Shown: positions 32,723 through 42,542 of the stretch, piece after piece
How the letters are laid out: the number at the start of each line of letters is the position of its first letter
Numbering within the stretch: the first letter of the stretch is position 1
Source: an uncultured Clostridia bacterium
Lineage (GTDB): Bacteria; Bacillota; Clostridia; TANB77; CAG-508
Assembly: GCA_934155265.1 (NCBI GenBank)
Contig: CAKPGU010000014.1
Span: 1-47,783, forward strand
Direction of reading: 5' to 3'
Length of the DNA: 47,783 nt
Made by a program: the position numbers and the translations under genes
Notes under the pieces: model-generated
Databases searched by the model: none
Told to the model about the DNA's origin: nothing
Seen by the model: the letters and a program-made list of their open reading frames with translations, nothing else

Positions 32723-33205
32723 TTGAAACATAATAAAGAATTTTATAAAATAATTGAAGATATACTAGAAAATGAAACTTTTCAGAAATTAAAGTTATAT
32801 AAACACCATTACATATATACAAGATTTGAACACAGTTTATCTGTTTCCTATTACTCATATTTAGTATGTAAATTTTTAAAACTTGATTATACTTCAGCAG
32901 CCCGTGCAGGATTATTACATGATTTATTTTTTTATGATTGTGAAAACAAATTTACAAGACCTAAAAATCACATAAAAAATCATCCTATAATAGCTCTAAA
33001 AAATGCAAAACAGCTCTTTTCTTTGAATAATAAAGAACAAGATATTATTTTAAAACATATGTGGCCTTTAACTTTTTCTTTGCCAAAGTATTTAGAAAGT
33101 TTTATTATTACATTTGTAGATAAATATTGTGCATTTAAAGAGTGGAAAAATTTTTGTGCTTACTACATATATGCTTTTTTTAATAAAAAATACACTACAA
33201 ATTAA
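32723..33205 (+). CDS. small HD-domain phosphohydrolase
   Basis: A 160-residue metal-dependent hydrolase of the HD superfamily. H37 (RFEHSLSVS), H66-D67 (LLHDLFFYD) and D132 (FVDKYCAF) follow the H...HD...D order. The substrate is unknown. It starts with TTG preceded by GAAAGG 9 nt upstream; the only nearby ATG is out of frame and short. It is a single-gene unit divergent from gdpP and convergent with rpoC, and its stop codon lies inside the loop of the shared terminator. Confidence 0.85.
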   Translation: MKHNKEFYKIIEDILENETFQKLKLYKHHYIYTRFEHSLSVSYYSYLVCKFLKLDYTSAARAGLLHDLFFYDCENKFTRPKNHIKNHPIIALKNAKQLFSLNNKEQDIILKHMWPLTFSLPKYLESFIITFVDKYCAFKEWKNFCAYYIYAFFNKKYTTN

Positions 33206-33220
33206 TGTAGTGCATTTTTT
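33190..33220. terminator. bidirectional terminator between HD gene and rpoC
   Basis: CACTACA (33193-33199) and TGTAGTG (33206-33212) with A and T tracts on both sides. The loop contains the TAA stop of the HD gene, and rpoC ends at 33222. Confidence 0.75.
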
Positions 33221-33221
33221 A

Positions 33222-36200
33222 TTATTGTGCAATTTCTTGTGTTTCAAGAACACTTTCTTCTGTTGTTTTATTTTCTTCTTCACCTTCAACTTTTATTGTA
33301 ACATCTTGATATCTCTTCATACCGGTACCTGCTGGTATAAGTTTACCAATAATTACATTTTCTTTTAATCCCAACAAATGATCCTCTTTACCTTTTATAG
33401 CAGCTTCAGTCAATACTCTTGTTGTCTCTTGGAAAGATGCTGCTGATAAGAAGCTATCTGTTGCAAGTGAAGCTTTAGTAATTCCAAGTAAAACTCTCTT
33501 ACCTGTTGCTGGACGTTTACCTTCTTGCTCAATTAATTTATTCTTATCTTCAAATTCATACATATCAATTAAAGATCCTGGGAACATATCTGTATCTCCA
33601 CTATCTTCAACTCTAACTTTTCTAAGCATTTGTCTTGCAATTACTTCAACGTGTTTATCATTAATATCAACACCTTGGCTTCTATATGCTTTTTGAATTT
33701 CAGAAATTACGTATTCATAAACTCCTTCTGGTCCTTTTATTGCTAAAATTTCAGCAGGGTTTATTGAACCTTCTATAAGTGGTTGTGCTGCTTTTACTTC
33801 ATCTCCATCTCTAACTTTTAATTTAGACCCGAATGGTATTGTATATGTTTTTGAATCATCTTTAGAAGTAACAATAACTTCTAATTTCTTCTTAGATTCT
33901 GAAATTTTAACTTTACCATCAATTTCTGTAATTACTGCAACACCCTTTGGTTTTCTAGCTTCAAAGATTTCTTCAACTCTTGGAAGACCTTGAGTGATAT
34001 CTGCAACACCTGCAACACCACCAGAGTGAATAGTTCTCATGGTTAACTGTGTACCAGGTTCACCAATTGATTGTGCTGCTATAATACCAACTGATTCACC
34101 AATTGATACTAATTCTCTTCTTGCTAATCCCATACCATAACATTTTTGACATACACCATGTTTACTTCTACATCCAATTACAGAACGTACAAATACTTGT
34201 GTATATCCTGCATCAACTATTTGTTTAGCAATGTCTTTGTTAATCATTGTATTTCTATCTACAATTAATTCTCCTGTTTCAGGATTTGTAATATCATCTA
34301 ATGGATATCTTCCTTCTAGTCTTTCTTCTAATTTTTCAACTATTTGGTTTCCATCTTTAATATCTTCTAGCATTAATCCTTCATGTGTATCACAATCATG
34401 TTCTCTAACAATTATATCTTGTGATACATCTACAAGTCTTCTTGTTAAATATCCAGAGTCAGCTGTTCTTAAAGCTGTATCTGATAAACCTTTACGCGCA
34501 CCATGTGAAGAAATAAAATATTCTAGGGCATCTAGACCTTCACGGAAACATGACTTAATTGGTATTTCAACTGCTTTACCTGTTGTACTTGCCATAAGTC
34601 CACGCATACCTGCAATTTGTCTTAACTGGTTCATATTACCACGGGCTCCTGATTTAACCATCATGTATATTGGGTTCAAGTCATCAAAGTTTTCTTCCAT
34701 CTCTTTACTTACATCATTTGTTGCTTTTTCCCAAATACCAACAACTGCTTGATATCTTTCGTCATCAGTTATTAAACCTCTTCTATATTGGTTTCTAACT
34801 TTCTCAACTTGTTTATCTGCATCTGCTAATATATCTTTTTTAGCTGCAGGTACTTCAACATCTGCTACTGAGAATGTGATACCAGCTAATGTAGAATATT
34901 TGAATCCTAATTCTTTAATATAATCTATTACTTCTGCTGATTCTGTTAAACCATGTTTTTCAATTACTCTATCAATTATTGTTCCCATTGTTTTCTTCAT
35001 TACTGGGAAGTCAATTTCATATTGGAATGGATCTTCTTCTCTATTTATAAATCCTAAGTCTTGTGGTATTCCTTGATTGAATATTATTCTACCAACACTT
35101 GTAGGAATTTTTTTAGATTTCATTTCACCATTTATTTCTTTTGTTACTCTTACAAAGATTTTTGCATGTATTCCAACTGCTTCATTTTGGAATGCCATTA
35201 AAGCTTCATCAGGATCTTTGAAGTATTTTCCTTCTCCTAATTCACCATCTAATGTCATTGTTAAATAATAACTTCCTAAAATCATGTCTAGTCTTGGTAC
35301 AGCTACTGGTTTACCATCTTGTGGTTTTAATAAGTTATTTGTTGCAAGCATTAAATACCTTGATTCTGCTTGTGCTTCTGGTGTTAATGGTAAGTGAACT
35401 GCCATTTGGTCACCATCGAAGTCAGCATTAAATGCTTCACATACTAATGCATGTAATTTTATTGCTCTACCTTCTACTAAAACTGGTTCAAATGCTTGAA
35501 TTCCAAGTCTATGTAGTGTTGGAGCACGGTTAAGCATTACTGGATGATCTTTAATTACTTCTTCAAGAATTCCCCATACTTCTGGACTTAATCTTTCTAC
35601 CATTCTTTTTGCACTTTTTATATTATGCGCTAAATGTCTTCCAACTAATTCTCTCATTACAAATGGTTTGAATAATTCGATAGCCATTTCTTTTGGAAGT
35701 CCACATTGATATATTTTTAATTCTGGTCCTACAACTATTACTGAACGTCCTGAATAGTCAACACGTTTTCCTAATAAGTTTTGACGGAATCTACCTTGTT
35801 TTCCCTTTAATAAATCTGATAATGATTTAAGTGGTCTGTTTCCAGCTCCTGTAACAGGTCTTCCTCTTCTCGAATTGTCTATTAAAGCATCAACTGATTC
35901 TTGTAACATTCTTTTTTCATTTCTTACAATGATTTCTGGTGCTCCAAGTTCAAGTAATCTTTTTAATCTATTATTTCTGTTTATTACTCTTCTATATAAG
36001 TCATTTAAATCTGATGTAGCAAATCTACCACCATCTAATTGTACCATTGGTCTTAAATCTGGTGGAATTACTGGAACTACATTCATTACCATCCATTCTG
36101 GTCTATTTCCAGATTGTCTAAATGCCTCTACAGTATCTAATCTTTTTATTAATTTTGCTTTTCTTTGTTCACTTGCATTTTCTAAGTCTTTTTCTATTGA

Positions 36201-36770
36201 AGCTGTTAATTTTTCTAAGTCTATTTCTTCTAATAGTTTTCTTATTGCTTCAGCTCCCATTTCTGCTTTAAATGATTTTCTACCATATTTTTCTTCTGCT
36301 TCATGGTATTCTTTTTCATTTAAAATTTGACATTTTTCTAATCCTGATGTTCCTTTATCTGTTACTATATATGAAGCAAAATATATTACTTTTTCAAGAT
36401 TTCTTGGTGAGATATCTAGCATTAAAGCTATTCTACTTGGTATTCCTTTAAAATACCAAATATGTGCAACTGGTGCAGCAAGTTCAATATGTCCCATTCT
36501 TTCTCTTCTTACTTTTGCCTTTGTAACTTCAACACCACATCTATCACAAACTATACCTTTATATCTTACTCTTTTATATTTTCCACAATGACATTCCCAG
36601 TCTTTTGTTGGTCCAAATATTTTTTCACAAAATAAACCATCTTTTTCTGGTTTTAATGTTCTATAGTTTATAGTCTCTGGTTTTTTTACTTCACCTTTTG
36701 ACCATTCTCTTATTTTTTCATCTGATGCAATTCCTATTTTTATTTTGTTGAATATCTCTAATTCATCCAT
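33222..36770 (-). CDS. rpoC: DNA-directed RNA polymerase subunit beta-prime
   Basis: The catalytic clamp subunit of RNA polymerase. The N-terminal zinc site CHCGKYKRVRYKGIVCDRCG, the catalytic NADFDGDQMAVH, the bridge-helix region (GARGNMNQLRQIAGMRG, SCFREGLDALEYFISSHGARKG) and the second zinc-binding segment (CRSKHGVCQKCYG) are all intact. The 1182 residues match Firmicutes beta-prime without inserts. GAAGGGGGA lies before the ATG. It is separated from rpoB by an unusually long 248-nt structured spacer. Confidence 0.98.
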   Translation of the reverse strand: MDELEIFNKIKIGIASDEKIREWSKGEVKKPETINYRTLKPEKDGLFCEKIFGPTKDWECHCGKYKRVRYKGIVCDRCGVEVTKAKVRRERMGHIELAAPVAHIWYFKGIPSRIALMLDISPRNLEKVIYFASYIVTDKGTSGLEKCQILNEKEYHEAEEKYGRKSFKAEMGAEAIRKLLEEIDLEKLTASIEKDLENASEQRKAKLIKRLDTVEAFRQSGNRPEWMVMNVVPVIPPDLRPMVQLDGGRFATSDLNDLYRRVINRNNRLKRLLELGAPEIIVRNEKRMLQESVDALIDNSRRGRPVTGAGNRPLKSLSDLLKGKQGRFRQNLLGKRVDYSGRSVIVVGPELKIYQCGLPKEMAIELFKPFVMRELVGRHLAHNIKSAKRMVERLSPEVWGILEEVIKDHPVMLNRAPTLHRLGIQAFEPVLVEGRAIKLHALVCEAFNADFDGDQMAVHLPLTPEAQAESRYLMLATNNLLKPQDGKPVAVPRLDMILGSYYLTMTLDGELGEGKYFKDPDEALMAFQNEAVGIHAKIFVRVTKEINGEMKSKKIPTSVGRIIFNQGIPQDLGFINREEDPFQYEIDFPVMKKTMGTIIDRVIEKHGLTESAEVIDYIKELGFKYSTLAGITFSVADVEVPAAKKDILADADKQVEKVRNQYRRGLITDDERYQAVVGIWEKATNDVSKEMEENFDDLNPIYMMVKSGARGNMNQLRQIAGMRGLMASTTGKAVEIPIKSCFREGLDALEYFISSHGARKGLSDTALRTADSGYLTRRLVDVSQDIIVREHDCDTHEGLMLEDIKDGNQIVEKLEERLEGRYPLDDITNPETGELIVDRNTMINKDIAKQIVDAGYTQVFVRSVIGCRSKHGVCQKCYGMGLARRELVSIGESVGIIAAQSIGEPGTQLTMRTIHSGGVAGVADITQGLPRVEEIFEARKPKGVAVITEIDGKVKISESKKKLEVIVTSKDDSKTYTIPFGSKLKVRDGDEVKAAQPLIEGSINPAEILAIKGPEGVYEYVISEIQKAYRSQGVDINDKHVEVIARQMLRKVRVEDSGDTDMFPGSLIDMYEFEDKNKLIEQEGKRPATGKRVLLGITKASLATDSFLSAASFQETTRVLTEAAIKGKEDHLLGLKENVIIGKLIPAGTGMKRYQDVTIKVEGEEENKTTEESVLETQEIAQ

Positions 36771-36923
36771 CTTTATTAGATGTCCCCCTTCTCTAATTTT
36801 TTGGGCATTTTAGAACAAGTTTCAAACTTTACACTGCTGTACATATTTTAATGAAGTTTGCACCTTTCTAAAATTTATTCAATTAACTTTCTCTACAAAA
36901 TGAGGTAAATTAGGTATATTACT

Positions 36924-37005
36924 AGGCAATTCAGAAAGGAAATCCGCAGTCGTACTTATTGTACGTCGAGGATTTTCCTTTTTGAATTAACGACGTAAGA
37001 TGCCT
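36924..37005 (-). other. long imperfect hairpin in the rpoB-rpoC spacer
   Basis: Just after the rpoB stop, arms of about 28 nt (36928-36955 and 36961-36988) pair almost throughout with a 5-nt loop, and AGGCA/TGCCT closes it further out. The segment TACGTCG (36962-36968) can instead pair with CGACGTA (36991-36997), so two folds exclude each other. There is no T run, so it is not a plain terminator. It could be an RNase processing site, a regulator of rpoC, or a small palindromic element. Confidence 0.65.
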
Positions 37006-37018
37006 GATTTAATTCATT

Positions 37019-40000
37019 TTACTCAATAATATCTTCATCATTATCCAAGTTATCATTAGCTAAATCACTATCATAGATGCTTTCTTCATCATCTAAATCG
37101 TCATCATCAAATAATTCGTCACTATCTTCTTCGTCATCAATCATATCTTCATTTTCTTCAGAATATCCATCTTCTAAATCTTCATGTATTAAAACATCAT
37201 CCTCTGTTAGAGTCTTTCCTGATGTTTCTTCATAATCGATTCCGTCTTCGATATGTTCTTTAAGTTCAAGTTCTTCATTATTATCAGAATATAATTTTAT
37301 ATCTAGTCCTAAAGCTTGAAGTTCTTTTACTAATACTTTAAAGCTTTCTGGAACTCCTGGTTCAGGAATATTTTCACCTTTAACAATTGCTTCATATGCT
37401 TTTACACGTCCTACAGTATCATCTGATTTTACTGTTAAGATTTCTTGTAATGTGTAAGCTGCACCATATGCTTCAAGTGCCCAAACTTCCATCTCTCCGA
37501 AACGTTGTCCACCAAATTGAGCTTTACCTCCAAGTGGTTGTTGTGTTACTAATGAGTATGGTCCAGTTGAACGAGCATGTATTTTATCATCAACTAAGTG
37601 ATGTAGTTTTAACATATACATTACACCTACTGTTATAGGGCTTGCAAATGGTTCACCTGTTCTACCATCATATAATGTTGTTTTTCCATCTTTTGACATG
37701 CCAGCTTGCTCTAATAATTCTTCTATTTCAGCTTCTGATGCACCATCAAATACAGGTGTAGATACTTTCCATCCAAGTGCTCTTGCTGCTCCACCTAAGT
37801 GAACCTCTAAGATTTGTCCAAGGTTCATACGTGATGGTATACCTAATGGGTTTAATAATATATCTACTGGTGTTCCATCTGGTAAGAATGGCATATCTTC
37901 TGTAGGTAATATTCTTGAGATTACCCCTTTGTTTCCATGACGTCCAGCCATTTTATCACCAACTGAAATTTTTCTCTTTGTAGCAATATAACATCTAATT
38001 ACTTGATTTACACCAGGGCCTAATTCTTCTGAATTATCTCTAGTAAATATTTTAACATCTACAATTGTTCCAGCTTCTCCATGTGGTACACGTAGTGAAG
38101 TATCTCTTACTTCTCTAGCTTTTTCACCAAATATAGCACGTAGTAGTCTTTCTTCTGCAGTTAGTTCAGTTTCTCCCTTTGGAGTTACTTTACCAACTAA
38201 GATATCTCCAGGTCTAACTTCTGCACCTATTCTTATTATTCCGTTTTCATCTAGGTCTTTTAATGAGTCATCACCAACATTTGGAATATCTCTTGTTATT
38301 TCTTCTGCACCTAGTTTTGTATCACGACATTCACAATCATATTCTTCTATATGTATTGATGTGAATACATCTTCTTGTACTAATCTTTCATTTAATAATA
38401 TAGCGTCCTCATAGTTGTAACCTTCCCATGTAGAGAATGCAACAAGCATGTTTTTACCTAATGCCATTTCTCCATCTTTTGTTGATGGTCCATCAGCAAT
38501 AGCATCACCTTTTTTAACAATTTCACCTTTTTTAACAATTGGTTTTTGATTTATACATGTTCCACCATTTGTTCTTTTAAATTTACGCAATTTGTGGATA
38601 ACTGTTTTTCCATTATTATATTTAACTGTTACACTATCACCTGTAACTTTTTCGATAACTCCATCATCTTCAGCTAATACTAATATTCCTGAATCTTTTG
38701 CAGCTCTGTATTCTATACCTGTTGCTACAATTGGAGCTTCTGTTGTCATTAATGGAACTGCTTGACGTTGCATGTTTGAACCCATCAATGATCTTTTAGC
38801 ATCATCATTCTCTAAGAATGGAATCATTGCAGCAGCAATTGATACTAATTGTTTTGGTGATACATCAATATATTGTACTAATTCTTTGTCAACTTCTACG
38901 ATTTCATTTCTATGTCTTACACGAATACGATTATTTATAAATTCTCCATTTTCATTCATTGGTTCAGAAGCTTGTGCTATTATGTAATTATCTTCTACAT
39001 CTGCACTCATGTATTCTACAATATCTGTTACTCTATGTGTTTCTGGATCAATTTTTCTATATGGTGTTTCAATAAATCCATATTCATTAATACTTGCAAA
39101 TGATGATAATGCTGAGATTAATCCGATGTTTGGTCCTTCTGGTGATTCTATTGGACATAATCTACCATAATGTGTATAGTGAATATCACGTACTTCGAAT
39201 CCAGCTCTTTCTCTTGATAGACCTCCAGGTCCTAATGCTGAAATTCTTCTTTTATGTGTTAATTCTGAAAGTGGGTTTGTTTGATCCATGAATTGTGATA
39301 ATTGTGAACTTCCAAAGAATTCTCTTATTGATGATGTTATTGGTTTTGTGTTTATTAATGTTTGTGGTGTTATAACATCTAAGTCTTGAATTGTCATTCT
39401 TTCACGAACTACTCTTTCAAGTCTTGTTAAACCAATTCTAAATTGATTTTGTAATAATTCTCCTACACATCTTATTCTACGGTTTGCTAAATGATCTATA
39501 TCATCTTTTTTACCTAATCCATGATACATGTTTAGTAAATAATTTACTGAAGCAATTATATCTTCTGTTGTTATGTGTTTTGGTACTAATTCTTCATATC
39601 TTTCTTCTATAACTTTTACTAAATCTTGTTCACTTGTGTTTTCAATGATATTTTTTAATACTTCGTAATTTACTTCATCTTTGAAATGTAACTTACTTAA
39701 ATCAACATTTGGTAATACTTTGTGGATATTTACTATTCCATTTCCTATTACTCTTATCTTTTTGTCACCTAATTTAATGTCTACTATATTTATTCCCGCA
39801 TTTTGAATATCTTCTGCAACTTCTGGTGTTATTATTTCTCCAGCTGTAACAAATACTTCTCCTGTTTCTTTGTCCATGATATCTTCAAATGCTACTTGAT
39901 TTTTTATTCTGTTTGCTATGCTTAATTTTTGGTTGAATTTGAATCTTCCTACTTTTGCTAAATCATATCTTCTATTATCAAAGAATAATCCATTAAATAA

Positions 40001-40762
40001 ACTTCTTGCAGCTTCTACTGTTGGTAGTTCTCCTGGTCTTAATTTTTTATAAATTTCTATTAATGCTTCTTCTCCAGTTTTTATTGGATCTTTTTGAATT
40101 GTTGTTTCTAATAGGTTTTCTTCTCCAAATAATGCTCTTATTTGGTCATCTGAGATTAATCCAAGTGCTCTTAATAATGTTGTTACAGGTATTTTTCTTG
40201 TTCTATCAACACGTACCCAGAACATGTCATTTCCGTCTGTTTCATATTCTATCCATGCTCCTCTTAATGGCATTACTGTTGATGTATAAGTTTTCTTTCC
40301 TGTTTTTGTATCAAACACTTCATCATAATAGCATCCTGGTGAACGTACTAACTGGCTGACTACAACTCTTTCTGCTCCATTTATTATGAATGTTCCACTT
40401 TCTGTCATTAGTGGGAAATCTCCTAAATAGATTTCTTGTTCTTTGATTTCTCCTGATTCACGATTTATTAATCTTACTTTTACGTGTAATCTTGTTGAAT
40501 ATGTTGCATCTCTTTCTTTTGCTTCTTCCTCAGTGTATTTTGTTTTGTCTTCCATGTAATAATCGAAAAATTCTAGAACTAAGTTTCCTGTGTAGTCTAT
40601 GATTGGCGAAATATCTTTTAATACTTCTCCAAGTCCTTCTTCTATAAACCAGTCATAAGAATCTTTTTGAACTTTGATTAGGTTTGGCATTTCTATATAA
40701 TCCCCAACCTTTGAAAAGTCTTTACGAGTTGTTCTTCCGAACTTTACGTCTTTGATTTCCAA
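37019..40762 (-). CDS. rpoB: DNA-directed RNA polymerase subunit beta
   Basis: An RNA polymerase core subunit with all expected blocks: FGSSQLSQFMDQTNPLSELTHKRR (rifampicin region, with no obvious resistance change at the Q, D or H positions), RLCPIESPEGPNIGLI, GYNYEDAILLNERLV, DKMAGRHGNKG and GGKAQFGGQRFGEMEVWALEAYGA. The last 70 or so residues (from about EEHIEDGID-like KEHIEDGID) are almost wholly Asp/Glu/Ser/Asn, an acidic tail longer than in most relatives. The start is taken as the TTG at 40762, 8 nt after AAGGAG; the GTG 3 codons earlier touches that site. Confidence 0.97.
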   Translation of the reverse strand: MEIKDVKFGRTTRKDFSKVGDYIEMPNLIKVQKDSYDWFIEEGLGEVLKDISPIIDYTGNLVLEFFDYYMEDKTKYTEEEAKERDATYSTRLHVKVRLINRESGEIKEQEIYLGDFPLMTESGTFIINGAERVVVSQLVRSPGCYYDEVFDTKTGKKTYTSTVMPLRGAWIEYETDGNDMFWVRVDRTRKIPVTTLLRALGLISDDQIRALFGEENLLETTIQKDPIKTGEEALIEIYKKLRPGELPTVEAARSLFNGLFFDNRRYDLAKVGRFKFNQKLSIANRIKNQVAFEDIMDKETGEVFVTAGEIITPEVAEDIQNAGINIVDIKLGDKKIRVIGNGIVNIHKVLPNVDLSKLHFKDEVNYEVLKNIIENTSEQDLVKVIEERYEELVPKHITTEDIIASVNYLLNMYHGLGKKDDIDHLANRRIRCVGELLQNQFRIGLTRLERVVRERMTIQDLDVITPQTLINTKPITSSIREFFGSSQLSQFMDQTNPLSELTHKRRISALGPGGLSRERAGFEVRDIHYTHYGRLCPIESPEGPNIGLISALSSFASINEYGFIETPYRKIDPETHRVTDIVEYMSADVEDNYIIAQASEPMNENGEFINNRIRVRHRNEIVEVDKELVQYIDVSPKQLVSIAAAMIPFLENDDAKRSLMGSNMQRQAVPLMTTEAPIVATGIEYRAAKDSGILVLAEDDGVIEKVTGDSVTVKYNNGKTVIHKLRKFKRTNGGTCINQKPIVKKGEIVKKGDAIADGPSTKDGEMALGKNMLVAFSTWEGYNYEDAILLNERLVQEDVFTSIHIEEYDCECRDTKLGAEEITRDIPNVGDDSLKDLDENGIIRIGAEVRPGDILVGKVTPKGETELTAEERLLRAIFGEKAREVRDTSLRVPHGEAGTIVDVKIFTRDNSEELGPGVNQVIRCYIATKRKISVGDKMAGRHGNKGVISRILPTEDMPFLPDGTPVDILLNPLGIPSRMNLGQILEVHLGGAARALGWKVSTPVFDGASEAEIEELLEQAGMSKDGKTTLYDGRTGEPFASPITVGVMYMLKLHHLVDDKIHARSTGPYSLVTQQPLGGKAQFGGQRFGEMEVWALEAYGAAYTLQEILTVKSDDTVGRVKAYEAIVKGENIPEPGVPESFKVLVKELQALGLDIKLYSDNNEELELKEHIEDGIDYEETSGKTLTEDDVLIHEDLEDGYSEENEDMIDDEEDSDELFDDDDLDDEESIYDSDLANDNLDNDEDIIE

Positions 40763-40991
40763 ATAAATCACTCCTTAAAAAATATTAAGCAGATTTAAAT
40801 TTTATTTTTTTAGAAAAATCTCTTCTTAATACATATTTCCACAAAGGTCTGAGAATTGTCTGCTTCCACAATTTCTTTTCTTTGCTTTCATATCTATAAT
40901 TCTTATTTTTCTAATTTTTAACTATTGTGAATTAAATATGTATATTTCTAAAATGGCACAAAAATCCATTTTTATAAAATCATACTCTTTA

Positions 40992-41021
40992 ATAATAACA
41001 TAAAATTTCTATATTTGTCAA
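40992..41021 (-). promoter_or_regulatory. rpoB-rpoC promoter
   Basis: On the minus strand TTGACA (41021-41016), an 18-nt spacer, then TATTAT (40997-40992). Confidence 0.65.
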
Positions 41022-41052
41022 TAATTTTAGTGTATTTTTTTGTTCTATCTTC

Positions 41053-41080
41053 TTGACTTTTTTATATGTTATAGTAAAAT
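41053..41080 (+). promoter_or_regulatory. promoter for the gene at 41110
   Basis: TTGACT (41053-41058), a 16-nt spacer, then TAAAAT (41075-41080), 29 nt before the ATG. Confidence 0.55.
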
Positions 41081-41109
41081 AGAATAAGTTTTATTTAAGG
41101 AGGAAAAAC

Positions 41110-41667
41110 ATGGCAAGTTTACCATTAGTAGTAAAATATATTTTAGTTTTCTTAATCTCAATGGTTCCAATAGTTGAATTAAGAGGTGCAATACCTATAG
41201 CAGAAAGCCTAGGACTAAATATATTTTTATATTATCCAATAGCAATTATCGGAAATATGCTTCCTGTACCTATTATTTATTTATTTGCAAGAAAAGTTCT
41301 TGAATGGGGAAAAGACAAAAAAATAATAGGTAAATTTTTCACATGGTGTTTAGAAAAAGGTGAAAAAGGTGGAGAAAAACTAAAAAAGTCAGCTGGAAAT
41401 CGTGGTATATTTTGGGCATTACTAATATTTGTAGGAATCCCTTTACCTGGAACTGGAGCATGGACTGGAACTTTAGCAGCAAGTTTCTTAAAGCTTGATT
41501 TTAAAACAAGTATATTTGCAGTAACACTTGGAGTATTACTAGCAGGCATTATAATGTCTTTAGGAAGTAAGATTGTTGCTATTTTAGGCTGGGCTGGAGT
41601 ATTTGCAATTATTGCTGTAATATTAGTTATTATATTAATATCAGTTATAATAAAAAAGAAAAAATAA
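41110..41667 (+). CDS. small multidrug export family membrane protein (COG2426)
   Basis: A 185-residue integral membrane protein with four or five hydrophobic segments. VELRGAIPIAESLGLN near the N-terminus and VGIPLPGTGAWTGTLAA in the middle are the two signature loops of this family, distantly similar to DedA-type proteins. The family name implies export, but transport by it is poorly established. AAGGAGG lies 6 nt before the ATG. It is a single-gene unit with its own promoter and terminator. Confidence 0.85.
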   Translation: MASLPLVVKYILVFLISMVPIVELRGAIPIAESLGLNIFLYYPIAIIGNMLPVPIIYLFARKVLEWGKDKKIIGKFFTWCLEKGEKGGEKLKKSAGNRGIFWALLIFVGIPLPGTGAWTGTLAASFLKLDFKTSIFAVTLGVLLAGIIMSLGSKIVAILGWAGVFAIIAVILVIILISVIIKKKK

Positions 41668-41684
41668 AAAATCTTTTTGAATAT

Positions 41685-41717
41685 AATATGCACTTATAAT
41701 TGGGTGCATATTTATTT
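41685..41717 (+). terminator. terminator after the COG2426 gene
   Basis: AATATGCAC (41685-41693) pairs with GTGCATATT (41704-41712), followed by a T-rich stretch. Confidence 0.8.
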
Positions 41718-41756
41718 CTTTTTATGTTGTAAAATTATTGCATAAGGAGGAATGAC

Positions 41757-41957
41757 ATGAACAAATTAAAAATACCAGAAAATCATAGCGGAGTTAGTAA
41801 AACTCTACGTTTGCCAGAAGACATTGTTGAAGATGTACAAAATTTAGCTGATTTAAAAAAGCTTTCTTTTAACAAAACCATTATTTCTTTACTTAGATTC
41901 AGTTTAGAAAATCTTGATGACACTGACAAAGCATCTCTAAATGAAAAACGCAACTAA
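41757..41957 (+). CDS. ribbon-helix-helix (Arc-like) small protein
   Basis: A 66-residue protein with the pattern KTLRLPEDIVEDVQNLADLKKLSFNKTIISLLRFSLENL: one beta strand, a helix, a turn and a second helix, as in Arc/MetJ-type DNA-binding dimers. It could be an antitoxin or repressor, but no toxin gene is next to it. ATAAGGAGG precedes the ATG. It shares a terminator with the convergent gene. Confidence 0.78.
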   Translation: MNKLKIPENHSGVSKTLRLPEDIVEDVQNLADLKKLSFNKTIISLLRFSLENLDDTDKASLNEKRN

Positions 41958-41999
41958 AAAAAATTAAGATTTTCAAAAAAGAAAATCTTAATTTTTTTA
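41957..41999. terminator. bidirectional terminator
   Basis: AAAAAAATTAAGATTTTC, a 6-nt loop, and its exact complement (41981-41998). It has A and T tracts on both sides, serves both convergent genes and overlaps the stop of the minus-strand gene. Confidence 0.9.
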
Positions 42000-42263
42000 A
42001 TTTAATTGTATTTTGGTATCATTGTCTAAGAATAAAATCATTTTGTTTTCTCCAATTTCTACTTGATATACTTGATTTAAATTTAATGATATATACACTT
42101 CTTTCATTTCATCTCTCAAATTTAGGGTATCATTTTGAATTTTATACATCATTTTTTCCATAAAAAATTGATTAATTAAAAATCCATCTTGTTGTATTGT
42201 TACTGGCTTTTGTTGTAATTTATCTAAATATTTTTCTATTTTTACAATCATATCTTGTTTCAT
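41997..42263 (-). CDS. hypothetical 88-residue protein
   Basis: A small soluble protein opening MKQDMIVKIEKYLDKL, then a mixed helix/strand region (VYQVEIGENKMILFLDND). No family, signal peptide or metal motif was recognised. AGAAAGAGGT before the ATG and a strong terminator argue that it is a real gene. It is not obviously related to the convergent ribbon-helix-helix protein. Confidence 0.6.
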   Translation of the reverse strand: MKQDMIVKIEKYLDKLQQKPVTIQQDGFLINQFFMEKMMYKIQNDTLNLRDEMKEVYISLNLNQVYQVEIGENKMILFLDNDTKIQLN

Positions 42264-42473
42264 TTTATTACCTCTTTCTAGTTATATTTTACCTTTATAA
42301 AGAATTTTTATACTTCTTCACCTCTCTTTTCTTTAGCACAGTAAAAACTTACAACTTGATGTGTGCTTATTTTTTTGTTTGATTGTAATTTAGTGACAAA
42401 AGCGACCCAAATTAATTTGACTGAATTTATTATTTTAAATTTATTTTATGCTTCTGAAACTGCATAGACCTAA

Positions 42474-42504
42474 AAATCTCATGCTAAAAATTCCTTAGCA
42501 TGAG
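42474..42504 (-). terminator. terminator of the AI-2E family gene
   Basis: On the minus strand CTCATGCTAA pairs with TTAGCATGAG (10 bp) and is followed by ATTTTTA. Confidence 0.75.
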
Positions 42505-42542
42505 ATAATATTAACATTTTTTTACTTTTTTTTCAATACTTT

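Larger units (their letters stand above)
40763..41109. other. intergenic region upstream of rpoB
   Basis: There is no ORF. It holds the divergent rpoB and plus-strand promoters at its right end and a roughly 230-nt rpoB leader. The usual upstream genes rplJ and rplL are not next to rpoB here. In the leader AGAATTGTCTGCTTCC-type sequence is the only G+C richer stretch; no convincing L10-type leader fold or terminator was seen. Confidence 0.5.

Noticed and set aside
34231..34752. A 173-codon plus-strand ORF within rpoC
   Set aside because: rpoC is intact and conserved on the other strand. The antisense frame has no ribosome site and Ser/Ile-rich composition expected from complementing the coding strand.
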